Part shown: piece by piece, positions 51,591 through 60,771 of the stretch
How the letters are laid out: each line of letters starts with the position of its first letter
Position numbering within the stretch: position 1 is the first letter of the stretch
NCBI RefSeq assembly: GCF_002160755.1
Contig: NZ_NFLE01000006.1
Span: 78,927-142,926, forward strand
DNA length: 64,000 bases
Source: Lachnoclostridium sp. An14
Lineage (GTDB): Bacteria > Bacillota > Clostridia > Lachnospirales > Lachnospiraceae
Direction of reading: 5' to 3'
Notes under the pieces: generated by a model
Database searches by the model: none
Told to the model about the DNA's origin: nothing
Seen by the model: only the letters and a program-made list of their open reading frames with translations
Program-made: the position numbers and the translations under genes

Positions 51591-52682
51591 TTATCTCTCC
51601 TCCAAAAATTCTTTTACCAGACCGCAGACTTTTTCCATATCCTCGCTGTAAATCTCTCCGATATTTCCCACACGGAAGGTGTCCGCGTCCGTCACCTTTC
51701 CCGGATAGATGGCGTAGCCTCTCTCCTTGATGTACTGGTACATCTCCTGGAAGGAGAAGTCACGGCCCTCCGGATAGTAAAAGGTGGTGATAATGGGCCC
51801 CTGGATGTCCTCGCTCACGTAGGGGCGGATGCCTAACTCAGCCATACGGCGGATCAGCAGGCGGTTGTTCTCCTGATAGCGGCGGCTGCGGGCCGGAATT
51901 CCCCCTTCCTCCTTAAGCTCCCTCATAGCCTGGGCGAAGGCCAGCACCACGTGGGTGGGGGAGGTGTATCTCCACTTTCCGTCCTTTTTCATGGTCAGCC
52001 ACTGGTCGTAGAGATCTAAAGACAGGCTCCTGGCCTTGCCTCTGCATTTCTCCAGTTCACTGGTGCGGCAGATGATGAAGGAGAAACCGGGCACGCCCTG
52101 AATGCACTTATTGGCGCTGCTGATGATAAAATCAATGCCCAGCTCGCCCACCGGGATGTCCACGCCGCCAAAGCTGGACATGGCGTCCACGATAAATACC
52201 TTTCCCGCTGCCTTCACCACAGCTCCCACCGCCGCGATGTCGTTTAACACGCCGGAGGTCGTCTCACTGTGAACCATGGACACATGGGTGATCTGGGGAT
52301 TTTCCTCCAAAAGCTGGCGCACCCGCTCCGGAGAAATGATTTTGTCGTAATCCTCCCGGTACAGAAGGTAGGAAATTCCCGCGTGCTCCGCCATATCCGC
52401 CATTCGCTCTCCGTAGGCGCCGTTAGCGGCGATTAACAGGGTTTCCTCCGCCCCCACGGCGCTGGTGAGCACCGACTCCACGCCGAAGGTGCCGCTGCCC
52501 TGCATGAGCACCGCCGTGTACTCCGGCTCCTGCACATGGGCCAGCTCCAGAAGGCCAGCCCGGATTTCCTGAGTAATCTGCTTATAGTCATCGTCCCAGG
52601 TGCAGTGGTCAAACAGCATTTCCCGCTTTACACTGTCCGTGGTGGTCAGCGGACCTGGGGTGAGCAATTTATAGTTTCTCAT
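51591..52682 (-). CDS. phnW: 2-aminoethylphosphonate-pyruvate transaminase
   Basis: 363 residues. Class V PLP fold with GSGTFGVESVLTSAVG, VHSETTSGVLND and PLP lysine Lys192 in ISSANKCIQGVPGF. It transfers the amine of 2-aminoethylphosphonate to pyruvate, giving phosphonoacetaldehyde for PhnX. The opening LLTPGPLTTTDSVKREM is typical. Position after the phosphonate-binding protein supports the assignment. Confidence 0.95.
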   Translation of the reverse strand: MRNYKLLTPGPLTTTDSVKREMLFDHCTWDDDYKQITQEIRAGLLELAHVQEPEYTAVLMQGSGTFGVESVLTSAVGAEETLLIAANGAYGERMADMAEHAGISYLLYREDYDKIISPERVRQLLEENPQITHVSMVHSETTSGVLNDIAAVGAVVKAAGKVFIVDAMSSFGGVDIPVGELGIDFIISSANKCIQGVPGFSFIICRTSELEKCRGKARSLSLDLYDQWLTMKKDGKWRYTSPTHVVLAFAQAMRELKEEGGIPARSRRYQENNRLLIRRMAELGIRPYVSEDIQGPIITTFYYPEGRDFSFQEMYQYIKERGYAIYPGKVTDADTFRVGNIGEIYSEDMEKVCGLVKEFLEER

Positions 52683-52768
52683 GTTTTGATTCCTCCGTTT
52701 GTTTCTCTGTTCTCTGCTTTTTATTGTCCGTCTCCGGCGGACAGGCCGGACGGCGGCAGGAAGGTTTC

Positions 52769-53761
52769 TTATTTACAGCTCTCCGACAGCTCCTGGTGCC
52801 GCTCTAAAAGCTCCATGGTGAGAGGCTCCGGGAAGGTTTTCGGATAAGCGGAGCTGTTGGCCCCGTCGGTGGTTTCCCCTTCATACACCGCGTTCGGATA
52901 ATATTTCTGCAATTCCGATCTGCCGTTTTTGATGATGCACTCTGCCATTTCCTGGGCCAGAGGATTGGTCTTTTCTCCTTTGTCCACCACAGCTACGGAC
53001 TCCGTCAGGGAGAAATTGCCCTCCAGGGGATCCACGAAATCCACCGGCAGGCCGTCCGCCTTGTCAGCCACCGCCTGCTGCCGCAGGCCAAACCCGGCGG
53101 CCACCTCCCCGGCACGCACCTTCTTTAAGGGGGCGGAACCGGAGCTCTCGATGTGAGGGCCGGCGTTGTGATAGATGCCGGTAAGCACCTCTGTTGCACC
53201 TTCCTCGCCGTAAGCGTCCACCAGGGCCTGGATCAGCAGCCAAGCGGTGGAGGAGCTTTTCACATCTGTCACGGAAATCAGATCCTGGTACTCCGGCGCC
53301 GTGAGATCTTTCAGGCTCGAGGGCATTTCCAGGCCGTTTTCCTTCATCATTTCCGTATTTACGATGATGGTTCCCTCCTGGGAGGTGATGGGCGCGCAGT
53401 AGTCCTTCTGATCCGCCGGATTTAACAGGGTGTAGGAAAACTCCAAGGGCTGGAACATCTGCAGCTTTTCCTGGGCACTGTCCACATAGAAGGTGCTGAG
53501 GGTCAGCAGGTCCGCCTCAATGTTTGTCCCCTCCGCCATCACCTTGCCTCCCAGCTCGGAGGTGCCGAAGGTCTGAAACAGGTATTTCCCCTCATAGCCT
53601 CCGGCGTCCAGAGCCGTTTTCATGGCCTCCACCGCCTCATCGTCGGCGTTGGAGTAGATCACCACCTGTTTTTCAGCGCTGCTGCCGGAGCAGCCCGCCG
53701 CGAAGGCCTGGCAGGCCAAAACGCCCGCAAACAGCACACAACATACGCTTTTTCTTCTCAT
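52769..53761 (-). CDS. 2-aminoethylphosphonate ABC transporter binding lipoprotein
   Basis: 330 residues. Lipoprotein signal MRRKSVCCVLFAGVLACQAF, with lipobox Cys24 in AAGC, then a family-1 (Fe/phosphonate type) binding fold: VVIYSNADDEAVEAMKTALD, VMAEGTNIEADLL, SGSAPLKKVRAGEVAAGFGL. It binds the phosphonate outside the membrane and feeds the fused permease. The ATG at 53761 has GGAGAGG and overlaps the permease stop by 89 bases, an unusually long overlap. PhnS would be the usual name. Confidence 0.88.
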   Translation of the reverse strand: MRRKSVCCVLFAGVLACQAFAAGCSGSSAEKQVVIYSNADDEAVEAMKTALDAGGYEGKYLFQTFGTSELGGKVMAEGTNIEADLLTLSTFYVDSAQEKLQMFQPLEFSYTLLNPADQKDYCAPITSQEGTIIVNTEMMKENGLEMPSSLKDLTAPEYQDLISVTDVKSSSTAWLLIQALVDAYGEEGATEVLTGIYHNAGPHIESSGSAPLKKVRAGEVAAGFGLRQQAVADKADGLPVDFVDPLEGNFSLTESVAVVDKGEKTNPLAQEMAECIIKNGRSELQKYYPNAVYEGETTDGANSSAYPKTFPEPLTMELLERHQELSESCK

Positions 53762-55391
53762 ATCCTTTTACCTCTCCTTTTCGTCTGATCAAATATCCCA
53801 GAAGTCCCTTCACCGCCAGGTTTGTGGCCAGAATCAGCAGGGACAGGACAAACACTTCGTTAAACTTCGTATAATACTGTAATTCCTTGATCTTTGTGGT
53901 GATCACCATGGTTCTGGCCCCGGCGATGAAAATGACCGCGCTCACCGTCACCATGGCGTTTACAAAATAGTAGCTGAACACTTCTAAAATCGTGGTTTTC
54001 ATGTTGGGCGTCACGATGCGCACCACCGTTTTCACCCAGGTGTCCCCCATCAGGGACGCCGTCGTCTCCCAGGAGGCGTTCAGTTTCGCCAGGGAATTTT
54101 TCATCATCAGGTAGGGGGTGGAGAAAAAATGCACCACGTTGCATACGATGATGAGGAAAAATGTATTTTGCAGCGGCGTTCCGGAAAACAGGAACAAAAA
54201 GGCAATACCGATGACCATGCCGGGAATGGTGTTGGTGACCAGGGAAATGCTGTCGATCACCGTTTTCCACCGGTTCCCCAGATGGCTCCTGGCCGTGGCC
54301 AACGCGGCGCCGTAGGTGACAAGCAGCCCTGAAACCGCCGTGGACAGAGCCACGAAAATAGAATTTTTATACACTCCCAGCAGGCTGCTATCCCGCAGCA
54401 CGTCCGTCAGGTGTTCCGTGGTAAAGGCGATCCGGTACGGCCATTCCTCCACGAAGGGCACCAGGAAAATCACCGCGAACACGGAGAGCATTCCCAAAAG
54501 AATCAGGGCTGAGGCCGCGCCGAAGAAACGGTCGCGGGCCTTGTTTTTCCGGATCTCTATATTGGAAATCCGGCTGTAGCGCACATTGTAGCGCTCCAGG
54601 TATTTTAACAGGGCGATGCTCACCACCGATGGCACCATCATCATCATGGCCACCACCGCGCCCCGGTTGAAATCGGGGATGCTGCCTAACATCTCGTTGT
54701 AGAGCACCGTGGCCACCACGTCGTACTCCCCGCCCACGGAGGCGGGAATGCCGTAATCCGTAAAACACAGGAAAAAGCACTGCACCATGGACGCCGCCAG
54801 GGTTCCCATAAGGGGGCGAAGCACCGTCTGCAAAAAGGTGACCGCCGGCCGGTCCAGCATAATCCTGGACACCACGGAAAATTTCTTATCAATATAGGCC
54901 ATGGTGTTTAACACCAGCATGAAGGACACCGGCAGAGTGTAAATCACATAGCCGAACAGCAGGCCGCCAAAGCCGTAGATCTCAAAAAGCTGCCGGCCGG
55001 TCAGCCTGGTGATCAGCCCCTGTTTGCCGAAGGAATAGATGATGGCAAAGCCGTAGGTGATGGTGGGCAGCAGCATGGGCAGTACCGCCAGCAAGCGGAT
55101 CAGCTGTTTTCCCTTTGGTCTTATATTGGTGTACTGGATACTGTATGCAAGTATAAAGGCAAGAGTTGTGGCGATGGCCGCGCTGCACACCGACACGGTC
55201 ACGCTGTTTCCAAGGGCCCGCAGAAAGCCTCGTCCCGTCAGCACCTCTATGTAATTTCCCGCTCCCAGACCGGTCTCCGTCACCGCGGACTCCATCAGGA
55301 GCCGGATGACGGGGGCCGCCAGAAACAGGGCGAAAATCAAAAGGACGAGGACGTAAATGGCCTTGATCTCCCGTTCGTTTCTTCCTCCCAT
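53673..55391 (-). CDS. Fused ABC transporter permease, 2-aminoethylphosphonate type
   Basis: 572 residues with about twelve membrane helices in two permease halves (PhnU/PhnV-like or FbpB-like fusion), each with an EAA-type loop (LDRPAVTFLQTVLRPLMGTL; ASLMGDTWVKTVVRIVTPNM). The two halves replace a heterodimer. The last 29 residues lie in the overlap with the binding-protein gene and look like read-through, so the natural protein might end near KGYEKKK. It is membrane-embedded and pairs with the upstream ATPase. Confidence 0.9.
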   Translation of the reverse strand: MGGRNEREIKAIYVLVLLIFALFLAAPVIRLLMESAVTETGLGAGNYIEVLTGRGFLRALGNSVTVSVCSAAIATTLAFILAYSIQYTNIRPKGKQLIRLLAVLPMLLPTITYGFAIIYSFGKQGLITRLTGRQLFEIYGFGGLLFGYVIYTLPVSFMLVLNTMAYIDKKFSVVSRIMLDRPAVTFLQTVLRPLMGTLAASMVQCFFLCFTDYGIPASVGGEYDVVATVLYNEMLGSIPDFNRGAVVAMMMMVPSVVSIALLKYLERYNVRYSRISNIEIRKNKARDRFFGAASALILLGMLSVFAVIFLVPFVEEWPYRIAFTTEHLTDVLRDSSLLGVYKNSIFVALSTAVSGLLVTYGAALATARSHLGNRWKTVIDSISLVTNTIPGMVIGIAFLFLFSGTPLQNTFFLIIVCNVVHFFSTPYLMMKNSLAKLNASWETTASLMGDTWVKTVVRIVTPNMKTTILEVFSYYFVNAMVTVSAVIFIAGARTMVITTKIKELQYYTKFNEVFVLSLLILATNLAVKGLLGYLIRRKGEVKGYEKKKRMLCAVCGRFGLPGLRGGLLRQQR

Positions 55392-55394
55392 GGC

Positions 55395-56165
55395 CTACAC
55401 CGCCTGCGCCTGCATCTGTCCGTCCCGGCTGAACAGGCGGAAGATGTTGTTTCTCTTGATTTCCAGCTGGTTGAGGATAAATTCCTGTACAAACGGAGTT
55501 TCCGGCTTTGTGATGATCTCGTCGGGACAGCCGTACTGGGAAATGCCGCCCTCGTTGATGATCAGCACCTTGTCAGACAGCGTCAGGGCCTCCTCCGGAT
55601 CGTGGGTGACGATGATGGTGGTCAGGTGGTAGTCCCTGGCGATCTGCCGGATCTTGTCCTTAATGGACTCCTTGATCACCCCGTCCAGGGCGCTTAACGG
55701 CTCGTCCAACAGCAGGATTTTCGGTTTCATCACCATGGTCCTGGCCAGGGCCGCCCGCTGTTTCTGGCCGCCGGACAACTGCTCGATCCGTTTCGTCAGA
55801 TGAGGCTCCAGACCCAGAAGGCGGATGAGCTCCTGCACCTCCTGCTCCGTGGAGACGCCGGGGTTGTTGCGCAGGCCGTAGGTGATGTTTTTATATACGT
55901 TTAAATTGGGGAACAGGGCGTAATCCTGAAATACGATGTTAAAGCCCCTCTTTTCCATAGGCTCTCTGGTGATGTCCCGGCCGTCAAAGAGGATCTGCCC
56001 TCTGTCCGCCTCCGTCAGACCCAGGATCAGGTTTAACAGGGTGGTCTTTCCGCAGCCGGACGGCCCCAGGATGGAAACGATCTCCCCGTCCCAGATAGAC
56101 AGGCTGATGTCCCTCAAAACCGTCACTCCGTCATAATCTTTTCCAATATGCTTTAGTTCCAGCAT
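55395..56165 (-). CDS. 2-aminoethylphosphonate ABC transporter ATPase
   Basis: 256 residues from ATG 56165 (AAGGAGAGAAT upstream); an upstream frame continues to 56402 but lacks a site. Walker A GPSGCGKTT, signature LSGGQKQR, Walker B LLLDEPLSALD and VTHDPEEAL are present. It is the first gene of the operon ATPase, permease, binding protein, phnW, phnX, which together import and cleave 2-aminoethylphosphonate for phosphorus, carbon and nitrogen. A CTGTGCTT/AAGCACAG hairpin lies in its leader. Confidence 0.88.
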   Translation of the reverse strand: MLELKHIGKDYDGVTVLRDISLSIWDGEIVSILGPSGCGKTTLLNLILGLTEADRGQILFDGRDITREPMEKRGFNIVFQDYALFPNLNVYKNITYGLRNNPGVSTEQEVQELIRLLGLEPHLTKRIEQLSGGQKQRAALARTMVMKPKILLLDEPLSALDGVIKESIKDKIRQIARDYHLTTIIVTHDPEEALTLSDKVLIINEGGISQYGCPDEIITKPETPFVQEFILNQLEIKRNNIFRLFSRDGQMQAQAV

Positions 56166-56185
56166 GGTATTCTCTCCTTTCCTTT

Positions 56186-56205
56186 CTGTGCTTATTAAAG
56201 CACAG
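56186..56205. promoter_or_regulatory. Palindrome in leader of phosphonate operon
   Basis: CTGTGCTT, 4-base ATTA spacer, AAGCACAG: perfect 8-bp arms, 21 bases before the ATPase start. It may be an operator or a leader hairpin. No local regulator is seen. Confidence 0.45.
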
Positions 56206-56297
56206 GGACGGGATCGGAAACCATCCGCATTCTGTAAAACTTTGTAAGGGAATGGTAAAAATGAAAAAGGAAGGCTCCATATCCGGCGCAGAAACGC

Positions 56298-56340
56298 AAA
56301 AAGCCGCGGCAAAGCAGTTTCTCGCTGCTTCGCCGCGGCC
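56298..56340 (-). terminator. Terminator of the NlpC/P60 gene
   Basis: Minus-strand GCCGCGGC arms and inner AAGCAG/CTGCTT pairing are followed by TTTTT; 70 bases beyond the stop. Confidence 0.75.
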
Positions 56341-56411
56341 CTCTCACAGGCGCTGCGCCTATTCTTTCTGTTTGATATGGTTGCTGCGTTTTCCCATTTC
56401 ACAGGTTTTCA

Positions 56412-58007
56412 TCAGCCGAAGATTCTCCAGCCGCAGATGAAGTTATTCCGCCACCAGGAGCTTAAACCTCTCTCCACCACCCGTCCATGGCTGGAGGAGG
56501 CGTCGATGACGGTGCCGCTGCCGGAGCAGATGCCCACGTGGCCGCTCACCACCACAATATCTCCGGCCCGCAGGTCGTTGAAATTGGTGATCTTCTGGTA
56601 TTTGCCCACACTTCTCCAGCCGGAGGAGGTAAGGTAGCTCTGCTTTACTCCCGAATTGTTCAGGCACCAGTAGACGAAACCGGAGCAGTCGAAGGAATTC
56701 GGGCCCTTGGCGCCCCACACGTAGGGACTTCCGATCTTGGATCTGGCCGTAGAAATCAGACGGCTCACGCCGGAGCTGTCGTTAATCACGGCGCCGCCTC
56801 CGCCGCCGCTGCTGCCTCCGGAACTTCCGCCGCTGGAACCACCGCTTGATCCGCCGCTGTTTCCTCTGTTGGAGGAGGAACCGCCGCTGCTGCCTCCGGA
56901 GCTGGTGCTGCCGCTGGGAGCCTTTCTCACGTTATTGCCAGTCAGCTTTGTCATGGTCTGCACGCCTACCATGCCGTCCGGGGTCAGCCCGTTCTGGCGC
57001 TGGAAATTCTTTACCGCTGTCTCCGTGATCTCTCCATAATATCCGGTCACGTTCCCCGCCACCAGATAACCGTATTTATTAAGAAGCTGCTGTACCCGTT
57101 TTACCGTATCGTCCTCGTCGCCCAGGGAAAGTCCGTTGGGCACGGCGCTGGAGCTGTCCAGGGCAATCCGCGTGGACGGGCCCAGGTAGCCGTCCACCAC
57201 CAGGTCATTTCTGGACTGGAACCGGCGCACGGCCACAGTGGTGTCATTTCCATAGGTGCCGTCCGGCTCCGTGGTCAGGTAGCCCAGAGCCATCAGGCGT
57301 TTCTGGCAGGCCAGCACCACCTCGCTCTTTTCACCGTACTCCAGCATATTGGGCTTGATGTCCTCGCTGTAGAGCAGGTTCATGGTCTGGCGGCCGACCT
57401 TTCCGTCCTCCTTTAAGCCGTTCACCTTCTGTAGCTTTAAAACGGCCTGTTCCGTAGAATCACCAAAATATCCGCTTACCTGATCCGCGGTGGCCAAATA
57501 TCCCAGCTCATAGAGACGGCCCTGAATCCTCTGGATGTCGTCTCCCTTTACGCCCTTTGCCACAGCGTAATATTTCGCGTCCGGAGACAGGATGGCCATA
57601 AGAGTATCCTGGCCGATGATGCCGTCCTCCGCCAGCCCGTTCTGACGCTGAAAATGCTTGACAGCGTTGGCCGTCACTTCCCCGTAGTATTCCGTGGGCT
57701 CATCGTTGTCCATAAAGCCTAACTCCATCAGGCGCTCCTGAAGGGATGCTACGATGGGATGTTCCACCCCCACCCGCAGGTACTCCGGAATCGGTTCCGT
57801 CTCCTCTACCCCCGACAGGTTGGGAAACAATGGCCCGTCCGGGCTCATGGCCGCAATATCCGGCACTGCCTCATTGTCCTGCGGCTCCACATCCGGGGCG
57901 GCCGTCACCACCACCGGCTGATTGTTCGTTCCACAGGCGGAAATGCCTGCCGAAAACGCCAGAGCCGTCATAATCAGACATATTTTTACAGGTTTATCTA
58001 TGTTCAT
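56412..58007 (-). CDS. NlpC/P60 lipoprotein with four peptidoglycan-binding repeats
   Basis: 531 residues. Lipoprotein signal with lipobox ISAC (Cys25), then four PG_binding_1 repeats at about 80-145, 150-215, 220-285 and 290-355, each ending with a Q-x-QN-L/DGx-G-x-x-T pattern. A Ser/Gly-rich linker of about 60 residues leads to a C-terminal NlpC/P60 endopeptidase with Cys in SFDCSGFVYW, His in GHVGICSG and the third residue His in SSHGR. It cuts peptide stems of peptidoglycan outside the cell, anchored by lipid and repeats. The gene is monocistronic. Confidence 0.9.
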   Translation of the reverse strand: MNIDKPVKICLIMTALAFSAGISACGTNNQPVVVTAAPDVEPQDNEAVPDIAAMSPDGPLFPNLSGVEETEPIPEYLRVGVEHPIVASLQERLMELGFMDNDEPTEYYGEVTANAVKHFQRQNGLAEDGIIGQDTLMAILSPDAKYYAVAKGVKGDDIQRIQGRLYELGYLATADQVSGYFGDSTEQAVLKLQKVNGLKEDGKVGRQTMNLLYSEDIKPNMLEYGEKSEVVLACQKRLMALGYLTTEPDGTYGNDTTVAVRRFQSRNDLVVDGYLGPSTRIALDSSSAVPNGLSLGDEDDTVKRVQQLLNKYGYLVAGNVTGYYGEITETAVKNFQRQNGLTPDGMVGVQTMTKLTGNNVRKAPSGSTSSGGSSGGSSSNRGNSGGSSGGSSGGSSGGSSGGGGGAVINDSSGVSRLISTARSKIGSPYVWGAKGPNSFDCSGFVYWCLNNSGVKQSYLTSSGWRSVGKYQKITNFNDLRAGDIVVVSGHVGICSGSGTVIDASSSHGRVVERGLSSWWRNNFICGWRIFG

Positions 58008-58110
58008 GAATGCTACCTCTTTATCTCTTTGTCGAATCAGATTCTATTCTAGCATATTTTAGAAGGACAGAAAATAGCAATTTACATAATTTTTTCTTTC
58101 ATTTCTCCTG

Positions 58111-58139
58111 TTGCAATCGCCGTTTTTGGATGTTAGAAT
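58111..58139 (+). promoter_or_regulatory. Promoter of trmB
   Basis: TTGCAA (58111-58116), 17-base spacer and TAGAAT (58134-58139), 118 bases before the start codon, leaving a leader with a small GCGCA/TGCGC hairpin. Confidence 0.65.
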
Positions 58140-58256
58140 GGGAGCGGACAAAAAGGTGCGCAGCCGTGCGCGTCAGCCGGATGCTTTGCTCACAGGGAGC
58201 GGAAGTTTCCCCTTGAGACAGGAAAACGGCTTTGCCAGTATGAAAGGAGTTGCTTT

Positions 58257-58904
58257 ATGAGATTACGCCACATCAAAGGCGCAGAACAGCAGATCGCGGA
58301 GAGTCCCTACGTGATCCAGAACCCGGAAGCGTTTAAGGGAAACTGGAGCGCCTGCTTTGGGAACGATGCTCCGATTGAGATAGAGGTGGGAATGGGAAAA
58401 GGAAAATTCATCATGGATCTGGCCGCCGCCAATCCCCACATCAACTACCTGGGGATCGAGCGCTACTCCAGCGTCCTCCTGCGGGCCCTGCAGAAACGGT
58501 CCGCCCTGGAGCTTTCCAACATTTTTTTCCTCTGCATTGACGCCAAGGAGATGACCGACTACTTCGCCCCGGGAGAAATCAGCCGCATTTACTTAAATTT
58601 CTCCGATCCGTGGCCCAAGGACCGCCATGCCAAGCGCCGCTTGACCTCCCCCGTCTTTTTAAACGTGTACGACCAGATCCTGAAGCCGGACGGCGTCATC
58701 GAGTTTAAGACGGACAACCGCGGCCTGTTTGACTATTCTTTAGAGTCCATTCCGGAGGCTGGATGGGACATTTTAGCATCCACCCTGGACCTGCACCACA
58801 GCGATATGGCTGAGGGCAACGTGATGACGGAGTATGAGACCAAATTCGCGTCGGAGGGAAAGCCCATCTGCAAATTGGTTGCGTCCCGGCGCAGATCGTT
58901 TTAG
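58257..58904 (+). CDS. trmB: tRNA (guanine46-N7)-methyltransferase
   Basis: 215 residues. EIEVGMGKGKFIMDLA is the SAM motif, YLGIERYSSVLLRALQK follows, and the NFSDPWPKDRHAKRRLTSP signature with its DPWPK core is diagnostic of TrmB. AAAGGAG lies before ATG 58257. It makes m7G46 in the tRNA variable loop. It is followed by a microprotein and trxA, but each has its own site. Confidence 0.95.
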   Translation: MRLRHIKGAEQQIAESPYVIQNPEAFKGNWSACFGNDAPIEIEVGMGKGKFIMDLAAANPHINYLGIERYSSVLLRALQKRSALELSNIFFLCIDAKEMTDYFAPGEISRIYLNFSDPWPKDRHAKRRLTSPVFLNVYDQILKPDGVIEFKTDNRGLFDYSLESIPEAGWDILASTLDLHHSDMAEGNVMTEYETKFASEGKPICKLVASRRRSF

Positions 58905-58956
58905 AATAGAAGCAGTCCCTCTGCATACAATAGTAAAAAGCATATGGTGACTGCTC

Positions 58957-59109
58957 ATGTCATTCCGTGAAAATATGACCCGGAAACTGTCCTGCTCCTT
59001 CTGTGACAAGCCGGACATTAACCGAAAAGCCATGCGGCTCAGGAAATGCTTTGCGGAGGTAGACCGCGTTTTAAACTGCAAGCGCTGCGGAAAATGCGGA
59101 AAAAAATAA
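58957..59109 (+). CDS. Cysteine-rich microprotein (zinc-ribbon-like)
   Basis: 50 residues, with no GGAGG but GGTGA upstream. Sequence features are CSFC at about 14-17, then KCF near 30 and CKRCGKCGKK at the end, giving four to five cysteines in two CxxC pairs, and a basic C-terminus. It reads as a small zinc ribbon. No family name is assigned. It is 16 bases before the trxA ribosome-binding region and could be co-transcribed with it. Confidence 0.5.
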   Translation: MSFRENMTRKLSCSFCDKPDINRKAMRLRKCFAEVDRVLNCKRCGKCGKK

Positions 59110-59128
59110 ACAACAAGGAGGCATTACT

Positions 59129-59449
59129 ATGGAATGCGTATTTACAACTGCAAATTTTGAAACTGACGTTCTCCGGTCTGACAAACCGGTATTGGTGGAT
59201 TTTTACGCGGATTGGTGCGGGCCCTGCAAAATGATGGCCCCGGTTGTGGAGGAGCTGGCCGCTGACTTTGACGGCCGCGCGAAGGTGGGCAAGCTCAACG
59301 TGGACCACAGCCCGGAAATCGCCGAAAAGTACGGCATCATGTCCATTCCCACCCTTCTCATCATCCGCGGGGGCGATGTGTTCTACAAAGCCATCGGTGT
59401 CCAGAGCAAGCAGGTGATCGCCGACGCCCTGGAAAAAGCCCTGATGTAA
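59129..59449 (+). CDS. trxA: Thioredoxin
   Basis: 106 residues, exact thioredoxin size. YADWCGPCKMMAPV holds the redox pair Cys30/Cys33, and the cis-proline loop is GIMSIPTLLI. Cytoplasmic disulfide reductase using thioredoxin reductase, whose gene is not in the window. Strong AAGGAGG before ATG 59129, and a terminator follows at 59465. Confidence 0.95.
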   Translation: MECVFTTANFETDVLRSDKPVLVDFYADWCGPCKMMAPVVEELAADFDGRAKVGKLNVDHSPEIAEKYGIMSIPTLLIIRGGDVFYKAIGVQSKQVIADALEKALM

Positions 59450-59464
59450 GCCAGCGTGAGCCGG

Positions 59465-59512
59465 AGCCCTTTCGGAAATGCCCGTTTTTCGGGCATTTCC
59501 GGGGCTTTTTTC
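59465..59512 (+). terminator. Terminator of trxA
   Basis: GGAAATGCCCG and CGGGCATTTCC arms with a T5 loop, then GGGGC and six T. Confidence 0.85.
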
Positions 59513-59562
59513 TATTTGTAAATTCTCTCTGAAATTTTTTTAAATATTTTTTAAAAAAAGTG

Positions 59563-59591
59563 TTGACTTTTGGACCCCCTTGCGCTATACT
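59563..59591 (+). promoter_or_regulatory. Promoter of tRNA-Lys gene
   Basis: TTGACT (59563-59568), 17-base spacer and TATACT (59586-59591), 54 bases before the tRNA. Confidence 0.75.
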
Positions 59592-59644
59592 TATGGACGT
59601 GCCGCTGATAAAGACAAGCACAAAACAAAAACCAAATACAGTAA

Positions 59645-59717
59645 GCGCCTTTAGCTCAGTTGGTAGAGCAGTAGACTCTTAATCTATTTGTCCAGGGTTC
59701 GAGTCCCTGAAGGCGCA
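59645..59717 (+). tRNA. tRNA-Lys (anticodon CTT)
   Basis: 73 bases fold as a cloverleaf: acceptor GCGCCTT/AAGGCGC, D-arm GCTC/GAGC, anticodon stem GTAGA/TCTAT around loop CTCTTAA, and T-arm CCAGGGTTCGAGTCCCTG. The CTT anticodon reads AAG. CCA is not encoded. It is the integration target of the following element, whose repeat starts inside the anticodon loop. Confidence 0.95.
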
Positions 59718-59794
59718 GGAAAAAGCACTGTTTTTGACGTTTCGGGCGTCGGGGACGGTGTTTTTATTTTGCAAACCCGCATAAATACGAGGTT
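59676..59794 (+). repeat. Left direct repeat (attachment site), 3' tRNA-Lys half and beyond
   Basis: Identical to the window-end copy at 63882-64000 over all 119 bases visible. It begins in the anticodon loop and extends 77 bases past the tRNA 3' end, further than is usual for a tRNA att core. Confidence 0.9.
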
Positions 59795-59874
59795 TTCCGG
59801 GTGTCGGGCCTTTTTTGGAATCTGCCAGGAACAGACGCCGGTGACAGGAAAAACAGTGCCAAAAAACCTCACTT

Positions 59875-60771
59875 CTACCCCATTTCCCAGACATGGTCTA
59901 AATGGGAAATACCGCCCTCAGCGGCCACGATCTCGTGAGCAAAATGCTCATACCGTTTCGTAGTCTCAATACTCTCATGCCCCATTAGAATACTTAAATT
60001 GTAAACGTCTGACTGTCCATTTTTCCGGATATGATCTAAACAATAGTTTGTGGCAAAATTGTGCCGGAGCTTATGGGACGAAAGCTCAAAACCCAGTTTG
60101 TTTTGCAGACGGTTGACAAATACCCGGACACAGTTGCCGGTAATTGGCTGACCCCGTCTCTCATAGAACACTTGCGGGCCATCACGGTAGGGGCATATGC
60201 TCAAATAGTAGTCCAGAAACTGGCAGGCCACTACACCAAGAGAAACCATACGGTCTTTTGCTCCCTTACCCGTTATTTTCATAACCATCTTTTCCCGGTC
60301 GATATTCGATTGCAACAGGCCAACCACCTCACATTGACGAATACCGGAATCTAACATCAACGCAATAATTGCACGATTCCTGGCGGTGATCCACGGCACC
60401 GTAGTTTTGACAGTATCAAATATCAGGCGGATTTCAGAATCAGAATATTGATGTACCTGCTTTTTCGGCGATTTGGGCACCTTGATTTTCAATGGATTAA
60501 ACGAAAGCCGCTCCTCTGTATCCAGCCAGCGCAGAAAGATTTTTACATTGCGGACATACGTAGCCACCGTAGCCCTTGAAACGCCCTTTCTACGAACGAA
60601 AATGATATAATCAGCCACACTGTCATAGGTCAGGTCAGAAACCGGCAAATCACGCCCCACAGCGTCCAGAAACAGGGATATAACGCGGCAATACGTTGTG
60701 ATCGAGTTATCATTCAGACCGTCTATCTCTTTTTGACGGCGGAACAGATCGAACGCTTGTGAGAGTGTCAC
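59875..60771 (-). CDS. Tyrosine site-specific integrase
   Basis: 298 residues from GTG 60771, which overlaps the Rep stop in GTGA; a longer TTG start at 60801 is less likely. A SAM-like N-terminal core-binding domain is followed by the catalytic domain with all residues: Arg in SGIRQCEV, Lys in ITGKGAKDR, HKLRHNFAT, His in LMGHESIETT and Tyr in KRYEHFA. It recombines the element with the tRNA-Lys site. It is placed directly beside the attachment repeat, 80 bases away. Confidence 0.92.
   Translation of the reverse strand: MTLSQAFDLFRRQKEIDGLNDNSITTYCRVISLFLDAVGRDLPVSDLTYDSVADYIIFVRRKGVSRATVATYVRNVKIFLRWLDTEERLSFNPLKIKVPKSPKKQVHQYSDSEIRLIFDTVKTTVPWITARNRAIIALMLDSGIRQCEVVGLLQSNIDREKMVMKITGKGAKDRMVSLGVVACQFLDYYLSICPYRDGPQVFYERRGQPITGNCVRVFVNRLQNKLGFELSSHKLRHNFATNYCLDHIRKNGQSDVYNLSILMGHESIETTKRYEHFAHEIVAAEGGISHLDHVWEMG

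Noticed and set aside
58140..58256. Leader of trmB as a riboswitch
   Set aside because: Only a small hairpin is seen and no known aptamer pattern could be matched.
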